A stretch of DNA of 64,000 nt. It comes from JBHEBG01 sp046557915. GTDB lineage: Bacteria; Bacteroidota; Bacteroidia; Flavobacteriales; Flavobacteriaceae. The DNA is taken from contig NZ_JBHEBG010000001.1 in the NCBI RefSeq assembly GCF_046557915.1, positions 806,001 through 870,000 on the forward strand, written 5' to 3'. The position numbers were made by a program, and so were the translations under genes. Under the pieces are notes generated by a model, which was given only the letters and a program-made list of their open reading frames with translations, did not search any database and was not told where the DNA came from. Positions 52,720 through 62,371 of this stretch are shown here, piece after piece (the stretch's first letter is position 1; each line of letters begins with the position of its first letter).

Positions 52720-53409
52720 TTATTTATGTGGGTTTAAAAACTTTACTACTTGTACCAAGGTATTTTCTATGGTGGGTTTATTGGCAATAATGATATTGTT
52801 TGTATGTATTTTGGCCTCCTCTGCGGTGGTGTTTCCTATGCAGAAGGCGGCGATGTTGTTTAATTGATTGACTTCCGTATAACTCTCTACTGCGCTTGGA
52901 CTAAAAAAAAGAACTCCGTTAAAAGAACGGTCAAATTTTTTTGGATTTAGCTCGGTGTTGTAAACTTCTATTTCTTTGAATGTAATACCATTTTTTGCTA
53001 AAATGGTTGGTAATTCCTTTCTTTTTCTATTTCCACAAAAAAACAGAAAAGACTCGTTTTTATGTTTTTTTGCTATCATTTCGCCCAATTTTGACGCATT
53101 TTCAGCATTTTTAACCACTTTTAGTCCATTTTCTTCTAGAAGAGCCCGGGTGTTTTCGCCCACGCAAAAAATATTGGGAATCTTTGGCCTTGTTTTTTCA
53201 AATGAGGGGTGCACTTCCCCTGTTTTCTTTTTTAGAAAAGCCTTAACGGCATTTTTACTGGTAAAAATGAAGTTATCCGCACTGTGGGTTATTTCAAAGT
53301 CGATGGGGATAATTTTTATGGCATTATATTCCACAAAACCCAGGCCTGCATTTAGAAGCAATTGCTTTTGGGAAGGAGATAATATTTTTGTGGACAGTAC
53401 TGTTTTCAT
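52720..53409 (-). CDS. hemD: Uroporphyrinogen-III synthase
   Basis: 229 residues with the two-lobe fold of HemD. The family is poorly conserved, but the blocks NFIFTSKNAVKAFL, FCVGENTRALLEENG, GVLFFSPSAVESY and AFCIGNTTAEEA, and the position between hemC and hemE, make the call firm. It cyclises hydroxymethylbilane. Confidence 0.9.
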   Translation of the reverse strand: MKTVLSTKILSPSQKQLLLNAGLGFVEYNAIKIIPIDFEITHSADNFIFTSKNAVKAFLKKKTGEVHPSFEKTRPKIPNIFCVGENTRALLEENGLKVVKNAENASKLGEMIAKKHKNESFLFFCGNRKRKELPTILAKNGITFKEIEVYNTELNPKKFDRSFNGVLFFSPSAVESYTEVNQLNNIAAFCIGNTTAEEAKIHTNNIIIANKPTIENTLVQVVKFLNPHK

Positions 53410-53439
53410 AGCAGCTTGGACTCCTGGTTAACATGTAAA

Positions 53440-54351
53440 TTATTGCATTTCTTTTTTAATGGTGAACATCAATTCCTTACCACCCTTGGCCAATACCTCT
53501 CTAGCGCATATTTTACCAAACCCGTGAGCATTATTTATGGGGACATCTTTTTTAATCGTCACCTTTTTTTTACCGTCTAATGAAAAAAGCGCTCCTTCAA
53601 ATTTTATGGTATGGTGGGTAATTGTTGCCAATGCGGCAATGGGAGCTGTGCAACCACCTTCCAGAGTTCTTAAAAAATCGCGTTCTATGGTTGTACATAA
53701 CTCGGTTTCGTCATCGTTTAAAGCTGTTAGCACCTGTTTGCAGTAAGTATCGGTTTCCATGGCGGCGATCATCATTGCGCCTTGGGCGGGTGCCGGTAAC
53801 ATCCAATCTAGTAGAACCATTTCTTTTGGCAAAAGGTTTATTCGCTCCAAGCCTGCCTTGGCGAAAATTGCACCGTTCCAAGGGTTGTCTACAAGTTTTT
53901 GTAGTCGGGTATTTACGTTGCCCCTTAAATCTACTAGCTTATGTTTGGGATATTTGTGCAGCCATTGTGCCTTTCGTCGTAAGCTGCCAGTAGCCACTGT
54001 TCCTTCATCCGATAGAAAATCTAGACCTTTATGGACCAGTATATCGTGCACATTGGCACGCTTAAGTACGGCAGCCTGCACAATTCCTTTGGGCAAGAGG
54101 GTAGGAACATCTTTTAAGGAATGTACGGCAATGTCTATATCACCCTTAAGCATTGCAACATCTAAGGTCTTTGTAAAGATGCCGGTTATGCCCAATTCGT
54201 ATAGGGGCTTGTCCAAAACAAGGTCGCCTTGCGATTTTATAGGTGCCAGCACGGCTTCCTGTCCAAGTTTTGCCAATTTGTTTTTTACATGGTTTGCTTG
54301 CCATAGCGCCAATTCACTATCGCGGGTGCCAATGCGTATTATCCTGTTCAT
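53440..54351 (-). CDS. hemC: Hydroxymethylbilane synthase (porphobilinogen deaminase)
   Basis: 303 residues. RIGTRDSELALWQA, HSLKDVPTLLPKGI and EGGCTAPIAA are hallmarks; the Cys in EGGC carries the dipyrromethane cofactor. Arg residues of ATGSLRRKAQ bind substrate. It overlaps the end of hemA by 4 bases (ATGA). Confidence 0.96.
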   Translation of the reverse strand: MNRIIRIGTRDSELALWQANHVKNKLAKLGQEAVLAPIKSQGDLVLDKPLYELGITGIFTKTLDVAMLKGDIDIAVHSLKDVPTLLPKGIVQAAVLKRANVHDILVHKGLDFLSDEGTVATGSLRRKAQWLHKYPKHKLVDLRGNVNTRLQKLVDNPWNGAIFAKAGLERINLLPKEMVLLDWMLPAPAQGAMMIAAMETDTYCKQVLTALNDDETELCTTIERDFLRTLEGGCTAPIAALATITHHTIKFEGALFSLDGKKKVTIKKDVPINNAHGFGKICAREVLAKGGKELMFTIKKEMQ

Positions 54352-55604
54352 TTGGAATCTACTTCTAATTGAAACACCCTCTGGATAAGCGCCAAACTGG
54401 TGTCGGCATCAATGTCCGTTTCCTTAAGATGATTGGCAAATTGCTTGGTAATTTTCTGTATAATGCGATCGGAGATAATATCGGCATGTTCAGGATCGAA
54501 CTCGGAAGTTTTTTTACTTTGAAAATCGAGCTCTTCTTCCTTTATGGTGTTCAGCTTCTTTTTCAGCGCTTTTATTACTGGGGCAAATTTTCGGGTTTCG
54601 AGCCATTTTATAAAATCGTCCTTGGATTCATCAATAATGGTTTCCGCTTCCGGAATATACTGTTTTCTACGCTCCAAAGTCTCATCTGTCATTTGCGAAA
54701 GGTGATCTAGATGTATGGACGTTACGTTTTCCAATTCCGAAACATCTTCCGAAACATTTTTTGGAATAGAAAGGTCTAAGATCAACAAGGGTTTTTTGGG
54801 ATATACCAACTCCTTAGAGATTGTAGGGGCTTGTGCACTGGTTGCTACAATGAGCACATCGGTTTTTCTTATTTCTGTTTGCAAATCCCCATAGTCCTTA
54901 ACGACGAGGTTAAATTTTCCGGCTACCTTTTCGGCTCTCCCTTTGGTTCTATTGATAAGTGTAATGTGCGAATTCTTGGTGTGTTTTATAAGATTTTCGC
55001 AAGTGTTTCTTCCAATCTTCCCCGTTCCGAACAGCAATATGTTCTTGTCGGAAATATTGGGTACGTTTTTAAGAATGTATTGTACGGAGGCGAAGGCTAC
55101 CGATGTTGCCCCTGAAGACAGTTCGGTCTCGTTCTTTATCCGTTTGCTGGCCCTTAGAACGGCATTGCACAGACGCTCTAGAAAAGGATTGGCCAATCCA
55201 TGCTTTTTGGAGCGGTAAAAACTCTGTTTCAACTGACTTATAATTTCAAAGTCGCCTAAAATCTGACTATCCAAACCAGTACCCACTCTAAACAAATGGC
55301 TTATGGCCTCCTTGTTTTTGTATACGTAAGCAACTTTTTGAAACTCTTCTACGGTACCTCTGGTATTATCGCACAACAATTTAATGAGCTGAAAAGGGTG
55401 TTGGGCAAAACCATGTAACTCCGTGCGGTTGCAGGTAGAGGTAACCAAGAGCCCATCAATGTCGTTGAGAACAGCTTGGGCCAATAAATTGTCTATGGCG
55501 GTCTCGCTTAGGCTAAACTTTCCGCGGACCACAGCATCCGCCTTTTTGTAGTTAAGGCCTATGGTGTAAAAAGAGTTGTGTTTAGAAATATGGTAATCTT
55601 TCAT
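54348..55604 (-). CDS. hemA: Glutamyl-tRNA reductase
   Basis: 418 residues. VTSTCNRTELHG holds the nucleophilic cysteine, LFGTGKIGRNTCENL is the NADPH-binding motif and the C-terminal part is a long helical dimerisation domain. It reduces glutamyl-tRNA to glutamate-1-semialdehyde, the first step of the C5 pathway. It is the first gene of the minus-strand cluster and divergent from an AraC-type regulator; on the minus strand TACATTTG lies 20 bases upstream. Confidence 0.97.
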   Translation of the reverse strand: MKDYHISKHNSFYTIGLNYKKADAVVRGKFSLSETAIDNLLAQAVLNDIDGLLVTSTCNRTELHGFAQHPFQLIKLLCDNTRGTVEEFQKVAYVYKNKEAISHLFRVGTGLDSQILGDFEIISQLKQSFYRSKKHGLANPFLERLCNAVLRASKRIKNETELSSGATSVAFASVQYILKNVPNISDKNILLFGTGKIGRNTCENLIKHTKNSHITLINRTKGRAEKVAGKFNLVVKDYGDLQTEIRKTDVLIVATSAQAPTISKELVYPKKPLLILDLSIPKNVSEDVSELENVTSIHLDHLSQMTDETLERRKQYIPEAETIIDESKDDFIKWLETRKFAPVIKALKKKLNTIKEEELDFQSKKTSEFDPEHADIISDRIIQKITKQFANHLKETDIDADTSLALIQRVFQLEVDSK

Positions 55605-55623
55605 GCATTCATAAGAATCAAAA

Positions 55624-55631
55624 CAAATGTA
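55624..55631 (-). promoter_or_regulatory. Candidate -7 element (TACATTTG) of the hem operon
   Basis: Exact TAnnTTTG match on the minus strand, 20 bases before the hemA start codon. Confidence 0.6.
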
Positions 55632-55726
55632 ATTTCATAGTATCAATAAAAATAACGCTAGAGGAATAAATTGTGTCGATATAAGTTTAGATGCTATTCC
55701 AATGCAATTACTTGCGCTTAAAATAG

Positions 55727-55734
55727 TAAATTTG
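55727..55734 (+). promoter_or_regulatory. Candidate -7 element (TAAATTTG) of the AraC gene
   Basis: Exact TAnnTTTG match, 72 bases before the ATG at 55806. Together with the hemA element it marks two divergent promoters within about 110 bases. Confidence 0.55.
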
Positions 55735-55805
55735 TGTGTTGACAGTCTTTCGGGGCGCTTTTATTTAGAACGACTCTAAATAGAAATGAATATAAAAATC
55801 GAAAT

Positions 55806-56696
55806 ATGAACACAAAAAATGTCGCTAAAGGTTCCTTTGAGGAAGTGTTGATAGAAGATGGTTTCTATGTGCTTAAAATTCAGAACGACAGTGCTGATAA
55901 TCAAAGGGTAAGTAGAGAGATCGATAGCTCATTTATTCAGTTTCACTTCTGTTTAAAAGGAAGGGCCAAGTTTATTTTTAATGATGGGCGTTACGCCTTG
56001 GACGTATCAGAGGAAAACTCGCTGTTGTTGTATAATACCCAATTGGATTTACCCATGAATTTGGAGTTGAACGCCAATTCTTGGCTTGTTTCGGTAATAA
56101 TGACCATTAGAAAGTTCCATTCTTTATTTTCAAAAGAAGCAAACTACATTCCTTTTTTAAGTACGGACAATAAAGAGAAGAAGTACTATTCGCAAGAAGG
56201 GGTCAGTCCGGCAATTGCCGTTGTCCTCAGTCAGGTGATGAACTACAACCTGCATCCTTCCATTAAGGAGCTCTATATACGGGGCAAGGTCTATGAACTT
56301 ATTTCCCTCTATTTTAATAAAAACGAGGATGCCGATATGGAACAATGTCCTTTTTTGGTAGATGAGGATAATGTAAGGCGCATTCGGCAGGCTAAGGAAA
56401 TAATGATTTCCCGCATGGCAGAACCGCCAACCCTTGTAGAACTTTCCGAGGAGATAGGGCTTAGCCTTAAAAAACTTAAAGAAGGATTTAAGCAAATCTA
56501 CGGGGATTCGGTATTTAGTTTTTTATTTGATTATAAGATGGACTATGCCCGTAAGATGCTAGAGACAGGAAAGCACAATGTAAACGAAGTTGGCTTAAAA
56601 GTAGGATATAGCACAGCTAGCCATTTTATTTCGGCCTTTAAAAAGAAATATGGTACCACCCCTAAAAAATATTTAATGTCCTTGGCCGCTGGTTAG
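55806..56696 (+). CDS. AraC-family transcriptional regulator divergent from hemA
   Basis: 296 residues. The N-terminal sensing half (1-190) contains FIQFHFCLKGRAKFIFNDGR, as in PchR-like siderophore regulators. The C-terminal AraC domain (about 200-296) has two helix-turn-helix units: LVELSEEIGLSLKKLKEGFK and VNEVGLKVGYSTASHFISAF. Position and family suggest control of the haem cluster in response to iron or haem, but no binding site has been identified. Confidence 0.88.
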   Translation: MNTKNVAKGSFEEVLIEDGFYVLKIQNDSADNQRVSREIDSSFIQFHFCLKGRAKFIFNDGRYALDVSEENSLLLYNTQLDLPMNLELNANSWLVSVIMTIRKFHSLFSKEANYIPFLSTDNKEKKYYSQEGVSPAIAVVLSQVMNYNLHPSIKELYIRGKVYELISLYFNKNEDADMEQCPFLVDEDNVRRIRQAKEIMISRMAEPPTLVELSEEIGLSLKKLKEGFKQIYGDSVFSFLFDYKMDYARKMLETGKHNVNEVGLKVGYSTASHFISAFKKKYGTTPKKYLMSLAAG

Positions 56697-56783
56697 GCAA
56701 TACATCATTCAAACTTTTAAATCAAACACGCCTTATTTCAATCAAAATTTCGATATTTAGACGTACCAATACATAATAATTTA

Positions 56784-57557
56784 ATGAAACTACCCTTTAG
56801 AATCGTCCTTTTGCTACTGTTATCTATTGCAGTAAGTAACTGTAAACAAGAACCTAAAAAAGAGAAAACGTCGGAGGACAATCTAGAAACAATTGAGCCC
56901 GATAAGATTTTGGTTTTTACCAAAACCGCTGGCTGGCGGCATAAATCCATAGAAAAAGGAGTGGCTACCCTTAAGGAGTTGGGCGCCATGGAAAATTTTG
57001 AAATTACACATACCGAAGATTCCCTAGAGTTTAATTCCGAAAACCTTAAAAATTACAAATTGGTTATTTTTCTTAGTACCACACTTGATGTCTTAGGCCT
57101 TGAACAGGAGCAGGCCTTTGAGGGTTTTATAGATGCAGGAGGTAATTTTATGGGGATACACGCGGCTTGTGATACCGAATATGAATGGTCTTGGTATGGG
57201 AAACTAGTTGGAGCATACTTTGATAGCCATCCCAATGACCCCAATGTAAGGGAGGCCAAAATGCAGGTATTGGACAAAGATCATCCGTCCACTTCCCATC
57301 TAGAAGATACGTGGGTGCGTGCAGACGAATGGTATAACTATAAAGAGATTAACCCAAACATAAAAGTTCTTATAAATTTAGACGAGAGTTCCTATGAAGG
57401 AGGTACCAATGGGGAAAACCATCCAATTGCATGGTATCAGGAAATTGGAGCTAGCCGCATTTTTTATACTGGGGGCGGACACACAAAAGAATCTTTTGAT
57501 GAACCTGCGTTTAAAGCACATTTATTGGGTGGAATAACCTACTGTCTGGGCAGATAA
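56784..57557 (+). CDS. ThuA-domain lipoprotein
   Basis: 257 residues. The signal LLLLLSIAVSNCKQEPKK carries a lipobox-like Cys. KILVFTKTAGWRHKSIEKGV starts the ThuA-like (class I glutamine amidotransferase fold) domain; FIDAGGNFMGIHAACDTEYE, PIAWYQEIGASRIFYTGGGH and LLGGITYCLG are the conserved blocks. ThuA proteins are linked to disaccharide (trehalose) utilisation, and the biochemistry is unclear. It is convergent with the DUF1460 gene (4-base gap). Confidence 0.85.
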   Translation: MKLPFRIVLLLLLSIAVSNCKQEPKKEKTSEDNLETIEPDKILVFTKTAGWRHKSIEKGVATLKELGAMENFEITHTEDSLEFNSENLKNYKLVIFLSTTLDVLGLEQEQAFEGFIDAGGNFMGIHAACDTEYEWSWYGKLVGAYFDSHPNDPNVREAKMQVLDKDHPSTSHLEDTWVRADEWYNYKEINPNIKVLINLDESSYEGGTNGENHPIAWYQEIGASRIFYTGGGHTKESFDEPAFKAHLLGGITYCLGR

Positions 57558-57561
57558 TGGT

Positions 57562-58416
57562 TTAGGGCATTGGTCTGGCCACCATAATTCCCGTATTGTG
57601 CTTTATTTGTTTTAGGTAATTGGCTAATGGTAATTCTGAAACTTCAACTTCGCCAGAAGAAGATGAGGCATGTAGTAAATGAATGCGACCATCACTTTCC
57701 CGCGTGGCCATACCTGTATGGGTTATGTCCAATCCTTTAATGGAAGTAGTTAAAGCTATGATATCCCCGGTCTTCAGCAAATGTTCATTGGTTTCAATTT
57801 GATCTTGTGCCAAAATGCAGATTGGTTGCTGGTTTAATCGCTGTTCCGTTTGACGGATCTCGTCATAATTTTCATCGTTATCCTTAAGAAAGGGATATAA
57901 GTTGCGATGCGTGCTCATAAAGTTTATTTTCTTAAAAACTTCATTACCGCCCACTTCGGCAGTAACATCTTTTACCAGTCCTTTTTGCCCGTTATCGGCT
58001 ATCCAATCGGTGAAATAATGAAGTCGGGAAGGATAACCATCCAATTTTCCGGCTCTATAACGCAACTTTTCCAAAAACGCTATATACGAATCAAAGTCCT
58101 TTTTCCCGCTTTTTAACATAAGCCCAAAAGCAAGTATATTTTCTATATAGGTGGTACAATCCAAACCCTGTAGGTTAATGACCAAGGATTCGGTCTTGCC
58201 CACTTCCAAAGTTTTGGCCACATAAGGAGTTTTTAAGAATGTTTTTCCGATTAAAACCAAAGTCTCGCCAAAATTAGGTCTAAGGAGATTACTAGTTTCC
58301 GACACTTTGGATACAAAAGCTTCCTTATCCTGGGCAGAGCATATGAGTTGCTGACCGTTAGTGCTATTAATCCATAACAAAACGCAAAGTGCAAGGTTGC
58401 CCAAGGAAAATTTCAT
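57562..58416 (-). CDS. DUF1460 secreted protein, NlpC/P60-like
   Basis: 284 residues with a signal peptide (LALCVLLWINSTNGQQ). LDCTTYIENILAFGLMLK contains the Cys of a papain-like NlpC/P60-type active site and DITHTGMATRESDG the His. DUF1460 proteins act as N-acetylmuramoyl-L-alanine amidases or related peptidoglycan hydrolases. It is 8 bases downstream of the next lipoprotein gene, so the two form an operon. Confidence 0.85.
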   Translation of the reverse strand: MKFSLGNLALCVLLWINSTNGQQLICSAQDKEAFVSKVSETSNLLRPNFGETLVLIGKTFLKTPYVAKTLEVGKTESLVINLQGLDCTTYIENILAFGLMLKSGKKDFDSYIAFLEKLRYRAGKLDGYPSRLHYFTDWIADNGQKGLVKDVTAEVGGNEVFKKINFMSTHRNLYPFLKDNDENYDEIRQTEQRLNQQPICILAQDQIETNEHLLKTGDIIALTTSIKGLDITHTGMATRESDGRIHLLHASSSSGEVEVSELPLANYLKQIKHNTGIMVARPMP

Positions 58417-58424
58417 ACAACTAT

Positions 58425-59672
58425 TTAATCATTAAAATCGATACTCTCTTCTTCATTTAAACGGAAGACACTGTGCTTATATTTTAGATCCTGTATATGG
58501 ATCTGAGGATATTTTTGTAAAAGATCTTCTGGTAAATCGCCTATTACGGGGTTATATCCTTTTACGGACCTAACAGACCAATAGGTATTTGTGCCATCGG
58601 ATATTGGGTCTTCGGCACTGTAACTCCAGCCTATGCTTTTAGAGATATAATCCTCCAAGTCAGTAGAAAACTCAAAATTATGGATATCCGTATTCTGAAT
58701 GGTAAACATGGGTTTTTCAGGAATATTGATTGCTTCGGGTTTAGGTCCCAAATGAGTATAGGAATACGTATAACCGTCTAGTACGTCTATTATCAAAATT
58801 ATATTATATGTAGAAAACCGATCCAGATAGCCAGGTTTTAAAATATCCACTGGATTGGAATAAAACCCTGGAGCTAGGACGGTGTACATGGTATATTGTT
58901 TTTCCGAATTATCTTCATAACCTGTAGTTGTAAAAAATAGCCTTTCATATGGTGGCACATCAAATTCAAGATAACTATCATAAGAGGCAAATTCGCTATA
59001 GTCCAAGGAAATGTTGGCTCCATTGGTGTACTCGTCCAAAAAGTGGTACTTAAAATCGCCATTGCCGTCAAAGATTGAAATTAAATAATCGTCTCCATTT
59101 TGCTTAATATCAATTTGCTCTTCAAAATCGGTAAATCCTCCATTGGAAACAGTATTAAATCTTGCATCAGATATTCCAATACCGTCAGAGATATTGAAAC
59201 CATAAAAAACAGGTTGGAAGGGAACATTGTTAACGCTTAAATTAAATTTGCCAAGTGTTGGGTTGGATATAGGCTCAGGAGATACGGTGCAAGTATTGTC
59301 CCAAATACTTCCCTTGGTTACCTCCGTTACAGACTCTAGTATATGTGAAGGGAACCCTTGGATTTCCCTAACCTCTAAAGTGGTTACCGTAAACTTTGCG
59401 GGTATTTCCTCTTCGCTGGTTTCAAAGGTTAGGACCTCCTCCGTTTCGTAGGTCTTATAATCTAATAATTGACCATCCTCCCCATGTACTATTATCCAAT
59501 TGTCCATTGCGGAAGAATCGTCTTCACAAGCCGTTTTTACCGTAAAATAGACTTCAGATTTTGGGTCGTCAGAAGTTTTTTCCTCGTCTTTGGAGGAACT
59601 TTCCTCGTCTTTGGAGCAACTTATAATAAACAAACAAAGAAAAGGGAGCAAAAAGAAGTAGGGACATTTCAT
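58425..59672 (-). CDS. Large lipoprotein of unknown function
   Basis: 415 residues. Signal LPFLCLFIISCSKDEESSSK: the lipobox Cys is followed by an acidic serine-rich linker in which SSKDEE is repeated. Residues about 40-130 resemble a beta-sandwich, and a second beta-rich domain follows. No catalytic motif was recognised. The start at 59672 is an ATG. It is followed 8 bases later by the DUF1460 gene, hinting at a shared cell-envelope role. Confidence 0.75.
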   Translation of the reverse strand: MKCPYFFLLPFLCLFIISCSKDEESSSKDEEKTSDDPKSEVYFTVKTACEDDSSAMDNWIIVHGEDGQLLDYKTYETEEVLTFETSEEEIPAKFTVTTLEVREIQGFPSHILESVTEVTKGSIWDNTCTVSPEPISNPTLGKFNLSVNNVPFQPVFYGFNISDGIGISDARFNTVSNGGFTDFEEQIDIKQNGDDYLISIFDGNGDFKYHFLDEYTNGANISLDYSEFASYDSYLEFDVPPYERLFFTTTGYEDNSEKQYTMYTVLAPGFYSNPVDILKPGYLDRFSTYNIILIIDVLDGYTYSYTHLGPKPEAINIPEKPMFTIQNTDIHNFEFSTDLEDYISKSIGWSYSAEDPISDGTNTYWSVRSVKGYNPVIGDLPEDLLQKYPQIHIQDLKYKHSVFRLNEEESIDFND

Positions 59673-59936
59673 ATATAGTTGTTCTAGATTTTTTAGGCAG
59701 CACTATATACTACTTTTCTTTCAGTTTGTAAAATTAAAACGATAATATTAAAAGAAATCGGTTCATTGATGAGAAAATGGCACTTCAAAATTGACTGTTT
59801 AATGCTTGGCCCGCAGTTGCGGTTACATTGATATTCCTTATGATGGCATCAAAAAAGTATTCAACTAATAGTAACATAATTAGACCACAAGTAGTACTTT
59901 TATGCGCAAAAGAAACTAAAAAATATTCCATAAAGA

Positions 59937-60968
59937 ATGAAAGGAATTTTATTGGTAAATCTTGGCTCTCCCGATAGTCCAACTCCCAAAGCAGTAAAAC
60001 CTTATTTGGACGAATTTTTAATGGACGAACGGGTAATAGATGTGCCCAATTGGTTGCGAAACGTATTGGTGCGTGGCATAATATTGCAGACAAGACCTAA
60101 AAAATCCGCGCAGGCCTACAAAAAGATTTGGTGGGACGAAGGTTCTCCGTTGATCGTAATTTCGGAACGTTTTAAAGAAAAGGTGCAAGAGCAGATAAAT
60201 TTACCGATAGCACTTGGAATGCGTTACGGTTCCATGTCCATAAAAAAAGCACTTCAAGAATTAAAAGAAAAGGGGGTAGATGATGTTTTGCTGGTACCGC
60301 TATACCCGCATTATGCCATGTCTTCTTATGAGACTGTTGTGGTTAAGACCATGGAAGAGAAAGAAAAACACTTCCCCGAAATGCGGATTACCACCTTACC
60401 GGCATTCTACAAAAATGAAGATTATATAAAAGTACTTTCCAACAAAATAGCTGCGGAACTAAAAGATTTTGACTACGATCATATTTTGTTCTCGTATCAT
60501 GGAATTCCTGAGCGGCATATACGAAAATCGGATCCTACCAAGTTTCACTGTAAGATAGACGGTAGTTGCTGTAGTATAAATTCCGTGGCCCATAATACAT
60601 GTTACAGGCACCAAGTGTATGATACCACGGAAATGGTAAAGTCGTATTTAGGATTGCCCGAAGAAAAAGTAAGTTCTTCATTTCAATCGCGTTTGGCAGG
60701 TGACCCTTGGCTAAAGCCTTACACAGATTATGAGTTTGATCGATTGGCGGCGGAAGGGAAAAAGCGTTTAGCAGTGATTACACCAGCTTTTGTGGCAGAT
60801 TGTTTAGAGACGTTGGAAGAGATTGCCATGGAAGGAAAGGCCCAATTTGAAGAAGCCGGTGGCGAGGCCTATAAACATATAGCATGTTTAAATGACGACG
60901 ACGCCTGGGTAAAGGTAATGGTAAACTGGATCTCTAACTGGAACCTTAATGCAACCTTACCAAGTTAA
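59937..60968 (+). CDS. hemH: Ferrochelatase
   Basis: 343 residues. ILLVNLGSPDSPTPKAVKPY at the N-terminus and FSYHGIPERHIRK (catalytic His) are diagnostic; TPAFVADCLETLEEI gives the conserved Glu near the metal. Inserts iron into protoporphyrin IX. It lies apart from the hem operon and its stop overlaps the start of the MATE exporter by one base (TAATG). Confidence 0.96.
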   Translation: MKGILLVNLGSPDSPTPKAVKPYLDEFLMDERVIDVPNWLRNVLVRGIILQTRPKKSAQAYKKIWWDEGSPLIVISERFKEKVQEQINLPIALGMRYGSMSIKKALQELKEKGVDDVLLVPLYPHYAMSSYETVVVKTMEEKEKHFPEMRITTLPAFYKNEDYIKVLSNKIAAELKDFDYDHILFSYHGIPERHIRKSDPTKFHCKIDGSCCSINSVAHNTCYRHQVYDTTEMVKSYLGLPEEKVSSSFQSRLAGDPWLKPYTDYEFDRLAAEGKKRLAVITPAFVADCLETLEEIAMEGKAQFEEAGGEAYKHIACLNDDDAWVKVMVNWISNWNLNATLPS

Positions 60969-62350
60969 TGGGCAAGGTCTCCGCTGAACAATTAGGTTCG
61001 GAGCCCATTGGAAAACTGCTCGTTAAACAGGCGGTACCTGCTTCTATAGGCATTTTGGTAATGTCCCTAAATGTACTTGTAGATTCTATTTTTGTAGGCA
61101 ATTGGATCGGTTCTATTGCCATAGCTGCCATTAATGTTGTACTCCCTGTCTCTTTTTTCATTGCCGCCCTGGGTATGGCCATAGGTATTGGGGGATCTAG
61201 CATTATTTCCAGAGCTTTGGGGGCAGAAAATAAGGAAAGGGCCCTTAAAACCTTTGGCAATCAAATAACACTTACCCTCCTGGTTACTGTTTCCATGGTG
61301 GTTTTGGGGCTGTATTATGTGGATTCTTTAATTCCGGCCTTTGGAGGCAAAGGTGCCATCTTTGGACCCGCAAAAATTTACTATACCATAGTTTTGTACG
61401 GAGTGCCCTTTTTAGCCTTATGCATGATGGGCAATACCGTGATAAGGGCAGAAGGAAAACCCAAGTTTGCCATGATCGCCATGATAATTCCTTCAGTGGG
61501 TAACCTGTTCATGGACTACCTCTTCATTTATGTGTTGGATTGGGGTATGCATGGTGCCGCTTGGGCAACTACCATTGGATATCTTCTTTGCCTATCGTAT
61601 ATCGTTTGGTTCTTTCTTTCTAAAAACTCCGAACTGAAATTGAAGTTTCATCATTTTGGAATGAAAGGTACTATTCTGAAGGAAATAGGATCCTTGGGGT
61701 TTGTTACCCTCGCCAGACAGGCCGTAACCAGTATCACCTATTTATTGATGAACAATATTTTGTTCGATCTTGGTGGTGAAGCCATGGTTGCCGTATATGC
61801 CATAATAGGGCGCATGCTTATGTTTGCCCTTTTTCCTGTTTTTGGAGTAACCCAAGGTTTTCTACCCATCGCCGGGTTTAATTATGGAGCTAGGAAATAT
61901 AACAGGGTAAGGCAGTCGATCAATACAGCAATTAAATATGCGGCCATTATGGCCTCTTTGGTTTTTGTGGGCCTAATGGTTTTCCCCGGAGAAATAGCGT
62001 CCTTGTTCTTAAGTAGTAGAACCGATTTGCCCGCCAAAGAATTGGCGGTGAACATTTTTGTTCTGGAGCATGCACCGGCAGCTATGCGCTGGGTTTTTGC
62101 CGCTACTCCAATAATAGCATTACAATTGATTGGAGCTGCTTATTTTCAGGCAGTTGGAAAGGCCATTCCCGCGCTATTGTTGACCCTTACCAGGCAGGGA
62201 TTCTTTTTTATACCACTCGTTATAATTTTACCATACTTTTTGGGAGAACTGGGTGTTTGGATCTCCTTTCCTATAGCAGATATACTGGCTACCTTAGTGA
62301 CCGGATATTACCTTCGCAAGGAAGTAAGGACTAAGCTCATGAAGGTTTAG
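60968..62350 (+). CDS. MATE-family multidrug/solute exporter
   Basis: 460 residues with about twelve transmembrane helices in two homologous halves. EPIGKLLVKQAVPASIGILV, GIGGSSIISRALGAENKE and GFLPIAGFNYGARKYNRVRQ are the MATE blocks. It uses Na+ or H+ to export cationic compounds. It is translationally coupled to hemH, which is unexpected and might indicate a role in porphyrin or haem efflux. Confidence 0.92.
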   Translation: MGKVSAEQLGSEPIGKLLVKQAVPASIGILVMSLNVLVDSIFVGNWIGSIAIAAINVVLPVSFFIAALGMAIGIGGSSIISRALGAENKERALKTFGNQITLTLLVTVSMVVLGLYYVDSLIPAFGGKGAIFGPAKIYYTIVLYGVPFLALCMMGNTVIRAEGKPKFAMIAMIIPSVGNLFMDYLFIYVLDWGMHGAAWATTIGYLLCLSYIVWFFLSKNSELKLKFHHFGMKGTILKEIGSLGFVTLARQAVTSITYLLMNNILFDLGGEAMVAVYAIIGRMLMFALFPVFGVTQGFLPIAGFNYGARKYNRVRQSINTAIKYAAIMASLVFVGLMVFPGEIASLFLSSRTDLPAKELAVNIFVLEHAPAAMRWVFAATPIIALQLIGAAYFQAVGKAIPALLLTLTRQGFFFIPLVIILPYFLGELGVWISFPIADILATLVTGYYLRKEVRTKLMKV

Positions 62351-62371
62351 TGCCTAGACAAGCCTAGCTTT

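Noticed and set aside
53759..54388. 209-codon plus-strand frame across hemC and the end of hemA
   Set aside because: Antisense to two certain genes in a compact operon.
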